A stretch of DNA of 64,000 bases from NCBI GenBank assembly GCA_023511485.1, contig JAIMBH010000007.1, positions 1 to 64,000 of the forward strand, given 5' to 3'. This stretch comes from Bacillota bacterium. Lineage in GTDB: Bacteria > Actinomycetota > Aquicultoria > Aquicultorales > Aquicultoraceae. Both the position numbers and the translations under genes were made by a program. Below are positions 35,629 through 44,161 of this stretch, piece by piece; positions within the stretch are counted from its first letter, which is position 1, and each line of letters opens with the position of its first letter. Below the pieces are notes generated by a model. That model was not told the origin of the DNA and ran no database searches. It worked only from the letters and a program-made list of their open reading frames with translations.

Positions 35629-35988
35629 CTATGCCATGACTTTCTCTTTAGCTATAGCAGCAAGTTCTGCAAAAGCTTCCGGGTCGTTAAGCGCCATATC
35701 GGCAAGAACTTTTCTATCGAGATCAATATCGGCAAGTTTAAGTCCGTTTATAAATCGGCTATAAGATATACCGTTTGCCCTTGCCCCGGCGTTGATCCTT
35801 GCGATCCAGAGTTGCCTAAAATCGCGCTTTTTTGCTTTTCTATCTCTGTACGCGTAAGACAGCGAGTGCATTACCTGTTCTTTAGCAGCCTTGTACTGCT
35901 TGCTCTTCGCACCACGATATCCTTTTGCCAAATTTAATATCTTTTTATGCCTTCTCTTAGTACTAGTGGCATGTCTTGTTCTTGGCAT
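35629..35988 (-). CDS. rplT: 50S ribosomal protein L20
   Basis: 119 residues. Starts [18 protein letters not shown] and has the conserved [20 protein letters not shown] and [16 protein letters not shown] segments. Normal length. Forms the usual infC-rpmI-rplT block. Confidence 0.98.
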   Translation of the reverse strand: MPRTRHATSTKRRHKKILNLAKGYRGAKSKQYKAAKEQVMHSLSYAYRDRKAKKRDFRQLWIARINAGARANGISYSRFINGLKLADIDLDRKVLADMALNDPEAFAELAAIAKEKVMA

Positions 35989-36036
35989 CTACCGTCAACT
36001 CCTTCAATAGAATTACACTTTGGGCAGTTTGACTGC

Positions 36037-36231
36037 CTACATGCCCAACATACGCTTCAGGCTTTTCTTGTTAGCTGATTCTACAATACCATCTTTACGC
36101 AGCCGTCTTTTGCGCTTTGCAGTCTTCTTAGTAAGAATATGGCTTGTAAAAGCATGTTTATAAGACAACTTGCCTGAACCTGTAACCTTGAAGCGTTTTG
36201 CCGCTCCACGATGGGTCTTCATCTTCGGCAT
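36037..36231 (-). CDS. rpmI: 50S ribosomal protein L35
   Basis: 64 residues, strongly basic: [20 protein letters not shown] and a C-terminal [10 protein letters not shown]. Normal L35 length. GGAGCAAGTAAGTT upstream supplies the site. About 200 bases separate it from infC without another gene. Confidence 0.97.
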   Translation of the reverse strand: MPKMKTHRGAAKRFKVTGSGKLSYKHAFTSHILTKKTAKRKRRLRKDGIVESANKKSLKRMLGM

Positions 36232-36432
36232 AACTTACTTGCTCCTTTCTATCTTCAACATAAACCGTTACGTCTAATAACGTTTTGCTCTTCGCACTAA
36301 CTATATATAAACCACTTAACCATAAACCACCATTTCTTGCGAAAATAAATACCCTGCCTCGAGCACTATCACTGCTTGAGTTAATATCTATAGCGGTTAT
36401 AGCATTTATATAACATGCGAAACTTCAGGCTT

Positions 36433-36963
36433 TTACGACTCGGCTGCCGTAGCTTTTACCACTGGGGCTAAAACCATAACCATGTTTCTCCCGTCAAGTT
36501 TAGGCTGAGCTTCGACCTTGCCCAGATTGCTTACCTCCTCGGCTATACGGTCGAGAAGCTTTTTGCCAAGGTCGGTATGAGCCAGTTCGCGACCCCTAAA
36601 CATAATTGTAACCTTAACTTTCGCACCGTCTTCAAGGAAACGAATTATGTGTTTTTTCTTCACCTCAAAGTCATGATTATCAATCTTTGGGCGAAGCTTC
36701 ATTTCCTTCACGACCAGAGTCGCGGCATGTTTCTTGGCCCTTTTCGCCTTCTGAGTCTGCTCATATTTATATTTGCCGTAATCCATTATCCTGCAGACTG
36801 GCGGATCGGCCTGCGGGGCAACTTCCACCAAATCCAATCCGGCATCATAGGCAATCCTTAGAGCTTCATCAATCGGCTTAATACCGAGCTGAGTTCCGTC
36901 ATGCGAAATAAGCCGAACCCGTGGGGAACGAATTCTCTCATTAATTCGAGCATCAGTTGCGAT
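36433..36963 (-). CDS. infC: Translation initiation factor IF-3, ATC start
   Basis: 176 residues when begun at ATC 36963. Reading back in frame from [20 protein letters not shown] gives [20 protein letters not shown] and then [20 protein letters not shown], the normal IF-3 N-terminus. The only codon placed correctly behind the perfect GGGAGGTGAT is ATC (9 bases). infC in E. coli starts at AUU and is autoregulated through that rare start; ATC here fits the same mechanism. Starting at the first ATG/GTG-like codon inside would delete the N-terminal domain. Confidence 0.92.
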   Translation of the reverse strand: MATDARINERIRSPRVRLISHDGTQLGIKPIDEALRIAYDAGLDLVEVAPQADPPVCRIMDYGKYKYEQTQKAKRAKKHAATLVVKEMKLRPKIDNHDFEVKKKHIIRFLEDGAKVKVTIMFRGRELAHTDLGKKLLDRIAEEVSNLGKVEAQPKLDGRNMVMVLAPVVKATAAES

Positions 36964-37034
36964 ACTTTATCACCTCCCTCGCGTTATTTAGATTTAAATT
37001 GTTATGCCAGTAGCGCTAAGGCGCTTTTTAGCCT

Positions 37035-37062
37035 AAATAAAAATGGACGGCAGCTGCCGCCC
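37035..37062 (-). terminator. Terminator or attenuator between thrS and infC
   Basis: GGGCGGC-AGCT-GCCGTCC (37045-37062, with one G-U pair) followed on the minus strand by ATTTTTATTTA. About 180 bases past the thrS stop and 70 before infC. Acts as thrS terminator or as an infC leader attenuator. Confidence 0.7.
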
Positions 37063-37240
37063 AACTTTGGCTTAAATCAAACCCTTTCGATTGCATATAG
37101 CATCTCGGGGTGAGAAGCAACTGACTTCTTCTTTCCTATATTTAGTTTGTTCCTATTTTTGGTTTGCTGCAAAAATTCGAAGCATTTCAATATTCAAGTA
37201 TACTATGGAGCCGCCAGCTTTGTCTAGCATGTTCTTTTGC

Positions 37241-39208
37241 TTACGTTTGCATGGCCCCACCATCAGCGGCTCCACCATCAGCGGCTTCGGAAGGCCAGAT
37301 GATTTCCGGCGGCCGCATCGACTTTTCGAGTTCTGCTGCAAAAATATCGATTGACATGGGACCGCGGTTGCCAGTTCGATCGCGCACTGCAACCTGGTTA
37401 TTCTCTATCTCTTTATCACCAACTACAAGCATATAGGGAATTTTCATAAGCTGGGCATCTCTTATCTTTTTGTTTACAGATTCAGTGCGCACGTCAGCCC
37501 TGGCACGCGCCCCAAGACCTTTCAACCTATCCGCCACCGCAAGCGCGTAATCGTTATGGCGATCTGCGATCGGCAAAACCACTACCTGCTCAGGCGATAG
37601 CCATACCGGAAATGCCCCCGCATAATTTTCTATCAATACACCGATAAACCTTTCAAGCGAACCAAAGATTGCCCGGTGGATCATGATCGTTCTATGCTCC
37701 CTGTTATCGGAGCCAATGAAGTTTACATCAAACCGCTCCGGCAGGTTAAAATCGACCTGGATTGTAGTGCACTGCCATGACCTTCCGAGCGCATCCCGTA
37801 TTTTCACATCAATCTTCGGTCCATAAAATACACCTTCGCCTGGGTCGATTTGGTATTCTAACCCCGCTTTTTCAAGCGCCACCTTCAATGCATTAGTTGC
37901 TCTATCCCAATTCTCCTGCGTTCCTACGAATTTGTCCGGCTGGGTCGAAAGGTAAACATCATACTTATCGAAACCAAATTTCTTAAAGATATAAAGCATT
38001 AGATCTATTACCCCGAGGATCTCATCTTCGATCTGCTCTGGTGTGCAAAATATATGCGCGTCGTCCTGAGTAAACCCGCGCACCCTTAGAAGGCCGTGAA
38101 GAACACCTGACCTTTCAAAACGGTAGACGGTTCCAAGCTCTGCCCAGCGTAACGGCAAATCACGGTAGCTCCTGGTATGGTTCTTATAGATCTTGATATG
38201 TCCGGGACAGTTCATCGGCTTTACAACATAATCGGTTCCCTCAACCTCCATTGGCGAGAACATGCTCTCACGGTAAAAGTCCCAGTGGCCGCTTGTTTTC
38301 CAGAGGTCTACTTTGGCAATGTGCGGTGTCATAATTAATTCATAGCCACGCTTTAAGTGTTCGTTTTTCCAAAAATCTTCAATTACTTTTCTTAAGATGG
38401 CGCCCTTTGGATGCCAAAGCGGAAGCCCCGCGCCAAATTCATCGTCTATAGTGAAGAGGTCGAGCTCTCTGCCAAGTTTTCTATGGTCCCGCCGCTCGGC
38501 CTCCGCCAATGTCTCAAGGTGCTCTTTGAGTGCTTCTTTAGACGGAAACGCCGTGCCGTAGATTCTCTGTAGCATAGGCCTCTTTTCATCGCCTCTCCAA
38601 TATGCCCCCGCAACACTTAGTAACTTAAACGCTTTCACTTTACCTGTGCTTGGTACCTGTGGACCTCGGCAGAGATCGATAAACTCGCCCTGACTATATA
38701 CGCTTACTGTGTCATCCTCAAGCTCATCAATCAGCTCCAATTTATACGGTTGGTCCTTGAAAATCTTTTTTGCCTCTTCTTTGCCGATAACCCGCCTCTC
38801 AAATGGATAGTTCTCAGTAATGATCTTTCTCATTTCTTCTTCTATAGCGGGGAAATCCTCGGATGAAATTCGTTTATTTATGTCGAAATCGTAATAGAAA
38901 CCACCCTCAATAGTCGGACCTATTCCAAGTTTAGTTCCAGGAAAAAGACGCATAACAGCTTGAGCCATAATATGCGCGGTGCTGTGTCGAATAATATCTA
39001 TGCCGCTTCCCATATGATCGGTTACAATCGAAACAATATCGCCGTCGTTTAATACCATACTCAGGTCTGCGAGGTTATCGTTGATCAGGGCAGCTATCGC
39101 CGCTTTCTGAAGACGTGGGCCAATCTTTCCGGCAAGGTCGTAAGCTGTACTTCCTGCATCAAGCTCAATTCTAACCCCATCTGGCAGAGTTATGCTTATC
39201 TTCTCCAT
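37241..39208 (-). CDS. thrS: Threonyl-tRNA synthetase
   Basis: 655 residues from ATG 39208 with GGAGG five bases upstream. In order: TGS domain (MEKISITLPDGVRIELDAGS), editing domain (HSTAHIMAQAVMRLFPG), class II core (PMNCPGHIKIYKNHTRSYRD; motif 2 GTVYRFERSGVLHGLLRVRG) and anticodon domain. The C-terminus ends in an unusual duplication, AADGGAADGGAM, encoded by a perfect 15-bp tandem repeat at 37257-37286. Controlled by a T-box. Confidence 0.97.
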   Translation of the reverse strand: MEKISITLPDGVRIELDAGSTAYDLAGKIGPRLQKAAIAALINDNLADLSMVLNDGDIVSIVTDHMGSGIDIIRHSTAHIMAQAVMRLFPGTKLGIGPTIEGGFYYDFDINKRISSEDFPAIEEEMRKIITENYPFERRVIGKEEAKKIFKDQPYKLELIDELEDDTVSVYSQGEFIDLCRGPQVPSTGKVKAFKLLSVAGAYWRGDEKRPMLQRIYGTAFPSKEALKEHLETLAEAERRDHRKLGRELDLFTIDDEFGAGLPLWHPKGAILRKVIEDFWKNEHLKRGYELIMTPHIAKVDLWKTSGHWDFYRESMFSPMEVEGTDYVVKPMNCPGHIKIYKNHTRSYRDLPLRWAELGTVYRFERSGVLHGLLRVRGFTQDDAHIFCTPEQIEDEILGVIDLMLYIFKKFGFDKYDVYLSTQPDKFVGTQENWDRATNALKVALEKAGLEYQIDPGEGVFYGPKIDVKIRDALGRSWQCTTIQVDFNLPERFDVNFIGSDNREHRTIMIHRAIFGSLERFIGVLIENYAGAFPVWLSPEQVVVLPIADRHNDYALAVADRLKGLGARARADVRTESVNKKIRDAQLMKIPYMLVVGDKEIENNQVAVRDRTGNRGPMSIDIFAAELEKSMRPPEIIWPSEAADGGAADGGAMQT

Positions 39209-39231
39209 CGATACCTCCATCTAACAATTAA

Positions 39232-39480
39232 AATAAAAAAAGCCTCTCCGCAAGGGACGAAGGCTTCCGTGGTTCCACCCTATTTGCGCCCGATTTGAAG
39301 ACCAGACGCCGCTTTTTGCCCCAATATCGGTGGGCTTCCGGGTGACTTATCTCCATATGCCCGTCGGATTTTCGTCGCCTGCTCTGGAGTGGTACCATCT
39401 GCATTAGCTTAAGCGAGCTCTCAGCCATGGCCCGCCTCTCTTTATAAGCTACAAGCAGACTCTTCTCCGTCAATGCATTT
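39232..39480 (-). promoter_or_regulatory. T-box leader (Thr specifier) of thrS
   Basis: On the minus strand, AGGGTGGAACCACGG (T-box core, near 39277) is followed by GAAGCCTTCGTCCCTTGCGGA and a GGCTTTTTTTATT terminator tail (39232-39250). ACC at 39391-39393 (complement) inside CAGATGGTACCACTCC is a good Thr specifier codon in the stem I region. A spurious open frame covers this leader and is not a gene. Confidence 0.9.
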
Positions 39481-39751
39481 TCATTCTTTGCTTTTGCCCA
39501 ATAAAATTATTACTAGCGAAATTCTATCCCAATCGGAGTGTGCTGTAAACATGGATGCGCAAAAGCTGGTTTTAAAAATCCGGACAATTGAATTTTCCGT
39601 GGGGAATCGTTATACTTAGCGGTCAATAAATATGCTTCAACGCTTTAGTCAATCATTGTATTATTAAGCTAGCCGAATTAAGCTGGCCAGTCATGGCCGC
39701 AGCAAGATCGGAAAAACTATTCGCAGCGTTCACAGAGGCAGGAACTATAAA

Positions 39752-40906
39752 TTGTCGAAGGCTATTGTATCTATTGCCAAGTGTAGCCATTACAAATTAC
39801 AAGAGATAGCAGAAGCCCTCAAAGCCCTGCTTGAGCCCTTCGGCGGCTTAGAATACTTTGTCAGACCACAAGACAAAGTCCTAATAAAAATCAACCTTCT
39901 CAGGAGCGCTACGCCAGATAAAGCGGTTACTACCCATCCCGTGGTCGCAGAGGCTGTTATCTCGGCAGTTAAAGATCTCGGCGCCACGCCGATAATTGGG
40001 GATAGTCCAGGCGGCACAAACACACCAAGACAAATCAAAAATATTGTTGAAGCAACCGGAATAGCTGATGTCTGCAGGCGCACTGAAACTGAGCTAGTAA
40101 TTTTTGATCGCGACCCGGTAAGAATCAAAAGCCCTGAAGGCAAACTCTATACAAGCTTTACAGTAGGTAGAATTGTTCGTGATGCAGATGTTATAATAAC
40201 GCTTCCCAAACTAAAGACCCATGGATTCATGAAATTTACCGGAGCTGTTAAAATTCTCTTCGGCGTAATCCCAGGGATGGAGAAGGCGCAATATCATTTA
40301 AAAGTCCCCGATAGAATGGATTTTGCCGATATGCTTCTAGATATTTACCTTGCGGTAAAACCGACTCTTTCCATTATGGATGCAGTCGTTGGGATGGAAG
40401 GCGAAGGCCCATCCGGTGGCGAACCCAGGCATATCGGCGTGCTCTTAGCGGCAACAAACGCAATAGCTATGGATTTTGTGGCGTCTAAAATCATCGGCTT
40501 TGACCCGCTTGATGTGTATACAAATCGTGCCGCTGTTTACAGGGGCCTAATTGCAGGACTGGACGAGATTAGCATCAGGGGATTGCAAATCCAAGATATT
40601 ATACTAAATGATTTCAAAGCTCCCTCTTCTGACCTTGCGGATAAAATACCGCCAAGACTGGTAAAGTTCATGAAGAACCTTGTTACCGCAAAACCGTTTT
40701 TAGCAGCCCCGGAAGCCTGTACAGGATGCGGCATTTGCAAACAGAACTGCCCAAGCAAAGCTATCACAATTAGCAATAAGCGGCCGCACTTTGATTTTGA
40801 TAAATGCATCAGATGCTACTGCTGTGAGGAGCTCTGCGCCGAGCTTGCAATCAAGAGAAAAAACCACTGGCTTGCAAGCCTACTCGCTAATTACCTTAGT
40901 AACTAA
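39752..40906 (+). CDS. DUF362 protein with C-terminal 2x[4Fe-4S] ferredoxin domain
   Basis: 384 residues. The DUF362 part (about 1-310) has VLIKINLLRSATPDKAVTTH, ADVIITLPKLKTHGFMKFTG and DAVVGMEGEGPSGGEPR. The end carries CTGCGICKQNCPSKAI and CIRCYCCEELCAELAI, two clusters. DUF362 proteins are iron-sulfur proteins of anaerobes of unclear enzymatic function. TTG start at 39752, AGGA eight bases upstream. Monocistronic. Confidence 0.88.
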   Translation: MSKAIVSIAKCSHYKLQEIAEALKALLEPFGGLEYFVRPQDKVLIKINLLRSATPDKAVTTHPVVAEAVISAVKDLGATPIIGDSPGGTNTPRQIKNIVEATGIADVCRRTETELVIFDRDPVRIKSPEGKLYTSFTVGRIVRDADVIITLPKLKTHGFMKFTGAVKILFGVIPGMEKAQYHLKVPDRMDFADMLLDIYLAVKPTLSIMDAVVGMEGEGPSGGEPRHIGVLLAATNAIAMDFVASKIIGFDPLDVYTNRAAVYRGLIAGLDEISIRGLQIQDIILNDFKAPSSDLADKIPPRLVKFMKNLVTAKPFLAAPEACTGCGICKQNCPSKAITISNKRPHFDFDKCIRCYCCEELCAELAIKRKNHWLASLLANYLSN

Positions 40907-41055
40907 TATTATTTAAATGTTTGAGTGGCTTAAATGCCACTTATCAACACTGCAGTTAAAGTTCCTATTGACATGCCGGAAGACTATTAACTGCAGCACT
41001 ATAGTCACTCTATAGCCCCACATATACAGATAGACATATCAAGGCATCGCTTTTA

Positions 41056-41331
41056 TCATGCCGCTTTTCGATTGACCATGATGCTCAATTGTCCAGCTGC
41101 TGCTTTTAAAATCCCCATCTGAGTCTCCGCCTCAATCTCAGGTTCGTTTGAACCAACCTTTCTCGGCCTTGGGATTATGCCAAGCCGGCCAATATTCGGC
41201 CATTTTGCTTTTGCTTCTTTTAAAAGCCCCTCGAAGCGGTCGATATACTTATTAACCTTGCTTGCATCATGTTCGTTTCTTAACTCTTCATTCAACTTAT
41301 TGACCTCATCGATTAACTGCTCATTTTCCAA
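41056..41331 (-). CDS. Hypothetical coiled-coil protein
   Basis: 91 residues from TTG 41331, eight bases after a perfect GGAGG; the frame extends 11 codons further upstream but without a site. The first half (ENEQLIDEVNKLNEELRNEH) is a strong coiled coil; the second contains GRLGIIPRPRKVGSNEPEIE. Unknown function. Divergent from the TIM-barrel gene at 41460, sharing an inverted repeat. Confidence 0.6.
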   Translation of the reverse strand: MENEQLIDEVNKLNEELRNEHDASKVNKYIDRFEGLLKEAKAKWPNIGRLGIIPRPRKVGSNEPEIEAETQMGILKAAAGQLSIMVNRKAA

Positions 41332-41353
41332 CTTTGACACCTCCAATGAAAGC

Positions 41354-41435
41354 TGCATTCGCATATATATTCCCTGCGAATTAATTTGGATATTGCAAGC
41401 CCCTAAACGTAAAAAGTTTTATATATGCGAATGCA
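41354..41435. promoter_or_regulatory. 16-bp inverted repeat in a divergent promoter region
   Basis: TGCATTCGCATATATA (41354-41369) is repeated in inverted orientation at 41420-41435. The two copies lie symmetrically in the leaders of the two divergent genes (41331 minus, 41460 plus), with a 50-base spacer that must hold both promoters. Looks like a shared operator or paired start-site elements. Confidence 0.5.
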
Positions 41436-41459
41436 TTCTAAACTGGGTAAGAATATTTC

Positions 41460-42341
41460 ATGAATACTGTAGATAGGATCACGCTTGCATGTAGCTCTAG
41501 CGCATTTTTGGATATCCCTATAACCGAAGCCATTAAGACATTGGCTGATATCGGATATCGGGCAATCGAAATCAGAGCGGGACATGAGAAGATCTGCTCT
41601 AACAACGAGAACCCATCCCAATTAATTGCATCTATTAAAGAATGCCTCAGCAAACACAAGATGGCGGTTTCCAATATATCGGTGGCAAACGGTGGTCTCT
41701 GTTCAGATATAAGGCAAAACGGTGTACAAAAGCCCATCTTAAACGGAGATATCCAATTAAATGAGAGCTATATTGAGCAAATTAAATACTACGCCAGCCT
41801 GGCAAGAGAGCTCCGTTGCGAATCGCTGACAATAAGCCCCGGAAGGGCGATTAAAGGGCGCGGAGAGAATACAGTACGATCCTGCTTAATTACGGGGCTC
41901 AATAATGTCACCAAATTTGCACGCGGGGTTGGAGTATCAGTTGGCGTAACATATGGGCAGGGTTTAATCCTACAAACTGCATCCGACGTGCAAGCACTTT
42001 TTCCTAAGGTAAGAGGCTTGAAACTTGCGTTTCACACCGGAAATGCGCACCTTGCATGCGAAACACCGTGCGTAGTGGTAACCGAACTAAAGAACTATAT
42101 AAAACACATCCATATCGCAGATGTCGGCAATGGCGGCCGTGTCTTTGTTTTGCCCAACGAAGGCGAAATAGAGTGGATATCGTTTTTTAGGACCCTGAAC
42201 TGGATTGGATATCGGGGATTTGTAACAGTAGATTTGTCATCATACCGAGACATGCCCGACCTTGCTGCTAAGCGTGCCTGCTATTACCTATCAAATTTGC
42301 TAAATGCGTTCGGCCAATCCAGAAAACAGGGCGCTGCCTAA
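41460..42341 (+). CDS. Sugar phosphate isomerase/epimerase-like TIM barrel
   Basis: 293 residues of the xylose-isomerase-like TIM-barrel superfamily (AP endonuclease 2/IolE-like). Characteristic pieces: IGYRAIEIRAGHEKIC near the start, LKLAFHTGNAHLACE (metal-ligand region), YIKHIHIADVGNGGRVF and GEIEWISFFRTLNWIGYRGF. Substrate unknown. Weak ribosome site upstream of ATG. Confidence 0.8.
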   Translation: MNTVDRITLACSSSAFLDIPITEAIKTLADIGYRAIEIRAGHEKICSNNENPSQLIASIKECLSKHKMAVSNISVANGGLCSDIRQNGVQKPILNGDIQLNESYIEQIKYYASLARELRCESLTISPGRAIKGRGENTVRSCLITGLNNVTKFARGVGVSVGVTYGQGLILQTASDVQALFPKVRGLKLAFHTGNAHLACETPCVVVTELKNYIKHIHIADVGNGGRVFVLPNEGEIEWISFFRTLNWIGYRGFVTVDLSSYRDMPDLAAKRACYYLSNLLNAFGQSRKQGAA

Positions 42342-42354
42342 AATAAATGCGAAT

Positions 42355-42573
42355 TTAGCTAACCCGCAGGTCTTCTCGCCAGCTTAGCCCCTCCCTGCCG
42401 ATTCTTCTTACCGAGCTATTGTTCTGCACCTTGCCAATATGGGATATGCTCGGGTTTACATAATCGATCATAAAGATCTTACTGCCACCGCGCCTGTTTA
42501 TTTGAAAACGAGGGCCGTTGTCATCTATGTACTTGTAGTAATCTTTAGAAAAAAGAGATCTTAAAACTCCCAT
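42355..42573 (-). CDS. Hypothetical basic small protein
   Basis: 72 residues from ATG 42573, preceded by GGGAGG eight bases upstream. Begins MGVLRSLFSKDYYKYIDDNG and is basic, with SVRRIGREGLSWREDLR at the end. No family recognised. Opposes the TIM-barrel gene tail to tail. Confidence 0.55.
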   Translation of the reverse strand: MGVLRSLFSKDYYKYIDDNGPRFQINRRGGSKIFMIDYVNPSISHIGKVQNNSSVRRIGREGLSWREDLRVS

Positions 42574-42706
42574 TGCAGACACCTCCCATATCGACGACTG
42601 GCCGCTTATTTTACAAGATACTGTATACCCAAATAACGGTAAGCTTAATCATTAATTGGGTGGTGACTATCGTCCATCGATTAAGGGGGAAGCTCACAGC
42701 CGGTAA

Positions 42707-43888
42707 CTATAGCTTAAGCTCACGGTGTCTTTCTGCAATCTGGTCAGCCAGACGGTCAAGCAATTCAAAATCTCCCTGCTTCGGAAACCCCTTGGTTATT
42801 ACAGGCTCCAGCACCTCTGCTTTAACGCTTGATATAATCCCGCCGATCTGTTCGACTGCTTTTGTCGCCCAACCGTGCGAACCTACAACTGAGATGAACT
42901 TTGCCTTGGGGCGTAATGAATTCACTAGATGCGCCGCATAAAGTGCAAGCGGATGGGCACCTGTTAAAACGGTAGGAGCTCCCAAAACTATCGTTGCGGC
43001 ATCAACAAGGGCAGAGCCAAGCTCGCCAAGGTCAACGGCCGTCAGGTCGAACCGCTTGACCTCGACACCACGGTCGATTAATGCCCCGACGAAGTGGTTC
43101 ACCATGGCTTTGGTACTGCCATGCATCGAAACATAGGGTAAAACTACAAGATTCTTTGGGCTTCCGTATACCCAATCTCGATAAGCTTCTATAATAAATT
43201 CTGGCTCGGCATATACCTGGCCGTGGCTTGGCGCAACCATAGCAAACTCAATATCCCTTAGTTTTTCTATATTCTTTTGTATCGGTGCGTTAAAAGGCAT
43301 CATTATCTCGGCAAAATACCGCTTTGCCGCTGCGTAAACCTCCGCCTTGTCTTTGACAAACAACTCGCTCGAAGCAAGGTGTGCCCCAAAAAAATCGCAA
43401 GAGAATAGGATTTTGTCCTCTTGAAGATAGGTAACCATGGTCTCAGGCCAATGCACCCAAGGAGTGTAGATAAATTGCAGGCTCTTATTGCCAAGTGTCA
43501 GTACCTGCCGATCCTCTATTGCTTGAAAGCGCTCCTCAGAGATACCAAGTAAGTCAATAAGCAACGGTTTACATTTAGTAGTGCAGACGACTTTCGCCTC
43601 GGGATATAACTCTAACACCTCAGGTAAGCTGCCTGAGTGGTCCTGCTCAGCATGATTGGCAACTATATAGTCTATCTTTGGATTACCGAGCTGTGCTAAA
43701 TGTCCAAGCAAGACATCCGCCATTGAAGGATCAACGGTGTCGATCAAAGCGATTTTATCGCTGCCCCTAACTAAATAGGAATTGTAGCTTGTGCCTTGAG
43801 GAAGAGGTATCAACGCATCAAATAAGCGACGATCCCAGTCAACCGCGCCAACCCAATAAACATCCTCTATAATCTCTCTCGGCTTCAT
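42707..43888 (-). CDS. Flavodiiron protein (FprA/ROO family)
   Basis: 393 residues. The metallo-beta-lactamase part carries the diiron ligand set HAEQDHSGSLPEV (H-x-E-x-D-H), later HWPETMVTY and APSHGQVYAEPE. The C-terminal flavodoxin domain contains VLPYVSMHGSTKAMVNH (FMN site). Reduces O2 or NO to water or N2O, taking electrons from rubredoxin. Its ATG overlaps the rubredoxin stop by one base (TAATG), so the two are translationally coupled. An oxygen or NO detoxification unit in a strict or microaerophilic anaerobe. Confidence 0.95.
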   Translation of the reverse strand: MKPREIIEDVYWVGAVDWDRRLFDALIPLPQGTSYNSYLVRGSDKIALIDTVDPSMADVLLGHLAQLGNPKIDYIVANHAEQDHSGSLPEVLELYPEAKVVCTTKCKPLLIDLLGISEERFQAIEDRQVLTLGNKSLQFIYTPWVHWPETMVTYLQEDKILFSCDFFGAHLASSELFVKDKAEVYAAAKRYFAEIMMPFNAPIQKNIEKLRDIEFAMVAPSHGQVYAEPEFIIEAYRDWVYGSPKNLVVLPYVSMHGSTKAMVNHFVGALIDRGVEVKRFDLTAVDLGELGSALVDAATIVLGAPTVLTGAHPLALYAAHLVNSLRPKAKFISVVGSHGWATKAVEQIGGIISSVKAEVLEPVITKGFPKQGDFELLDRLADQIAERHRELKL

Positions 43889-44052
43889 TATGACCCCATC
43901 TTCTTAAAGCTGCTCTTATCAGCCCCGCACTCTGGACAATACCAACTATCTGGCAATTTTTCAAACGGAGTCCCCGGCTCTATACCGGAATCCGGATCGC
44001 CCTTTGCAGGGTCATAAATGTAACCGCATGCCATGCATATGTATTTTTGCAT
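43888..44052 (-). CDS. Rubredoxin
   Basis: 54 residues, [20 protein letters not shown], then [20 protein letters not shown] and a short Lys-rich tail. The two CxxC pairs (CMAC and CPEC), PxxG and WxCPxC context are diagnostic of a one-iron rubredoxin. Electron donor to the flavodiiron protein encoded directly behind it with a 1-base overlap. Confidence 0.95.
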   Translation of the reverse strand: MQKYICMACGYIYDPAKGDPDSGIEPGTPFEKLPDSWYCPECGADKSSFKKMGS

Positions 44053-44161
44053 TAAACAATCATCCTTTCTCGGTTGTTAAAGTAGCAATAATGCAATCTG
44101 TTAGTTAATATATCCTTAAAAGCGGTTGTTTAAACTATAAGAGATAAATTGGTTAGTCGAC

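Noticed and set aside
39228-39473. 81-residue ORF upstream of thrS
   Set aside because: It covers the T-box leader, whose conserved RNA motifs explain the sequence.
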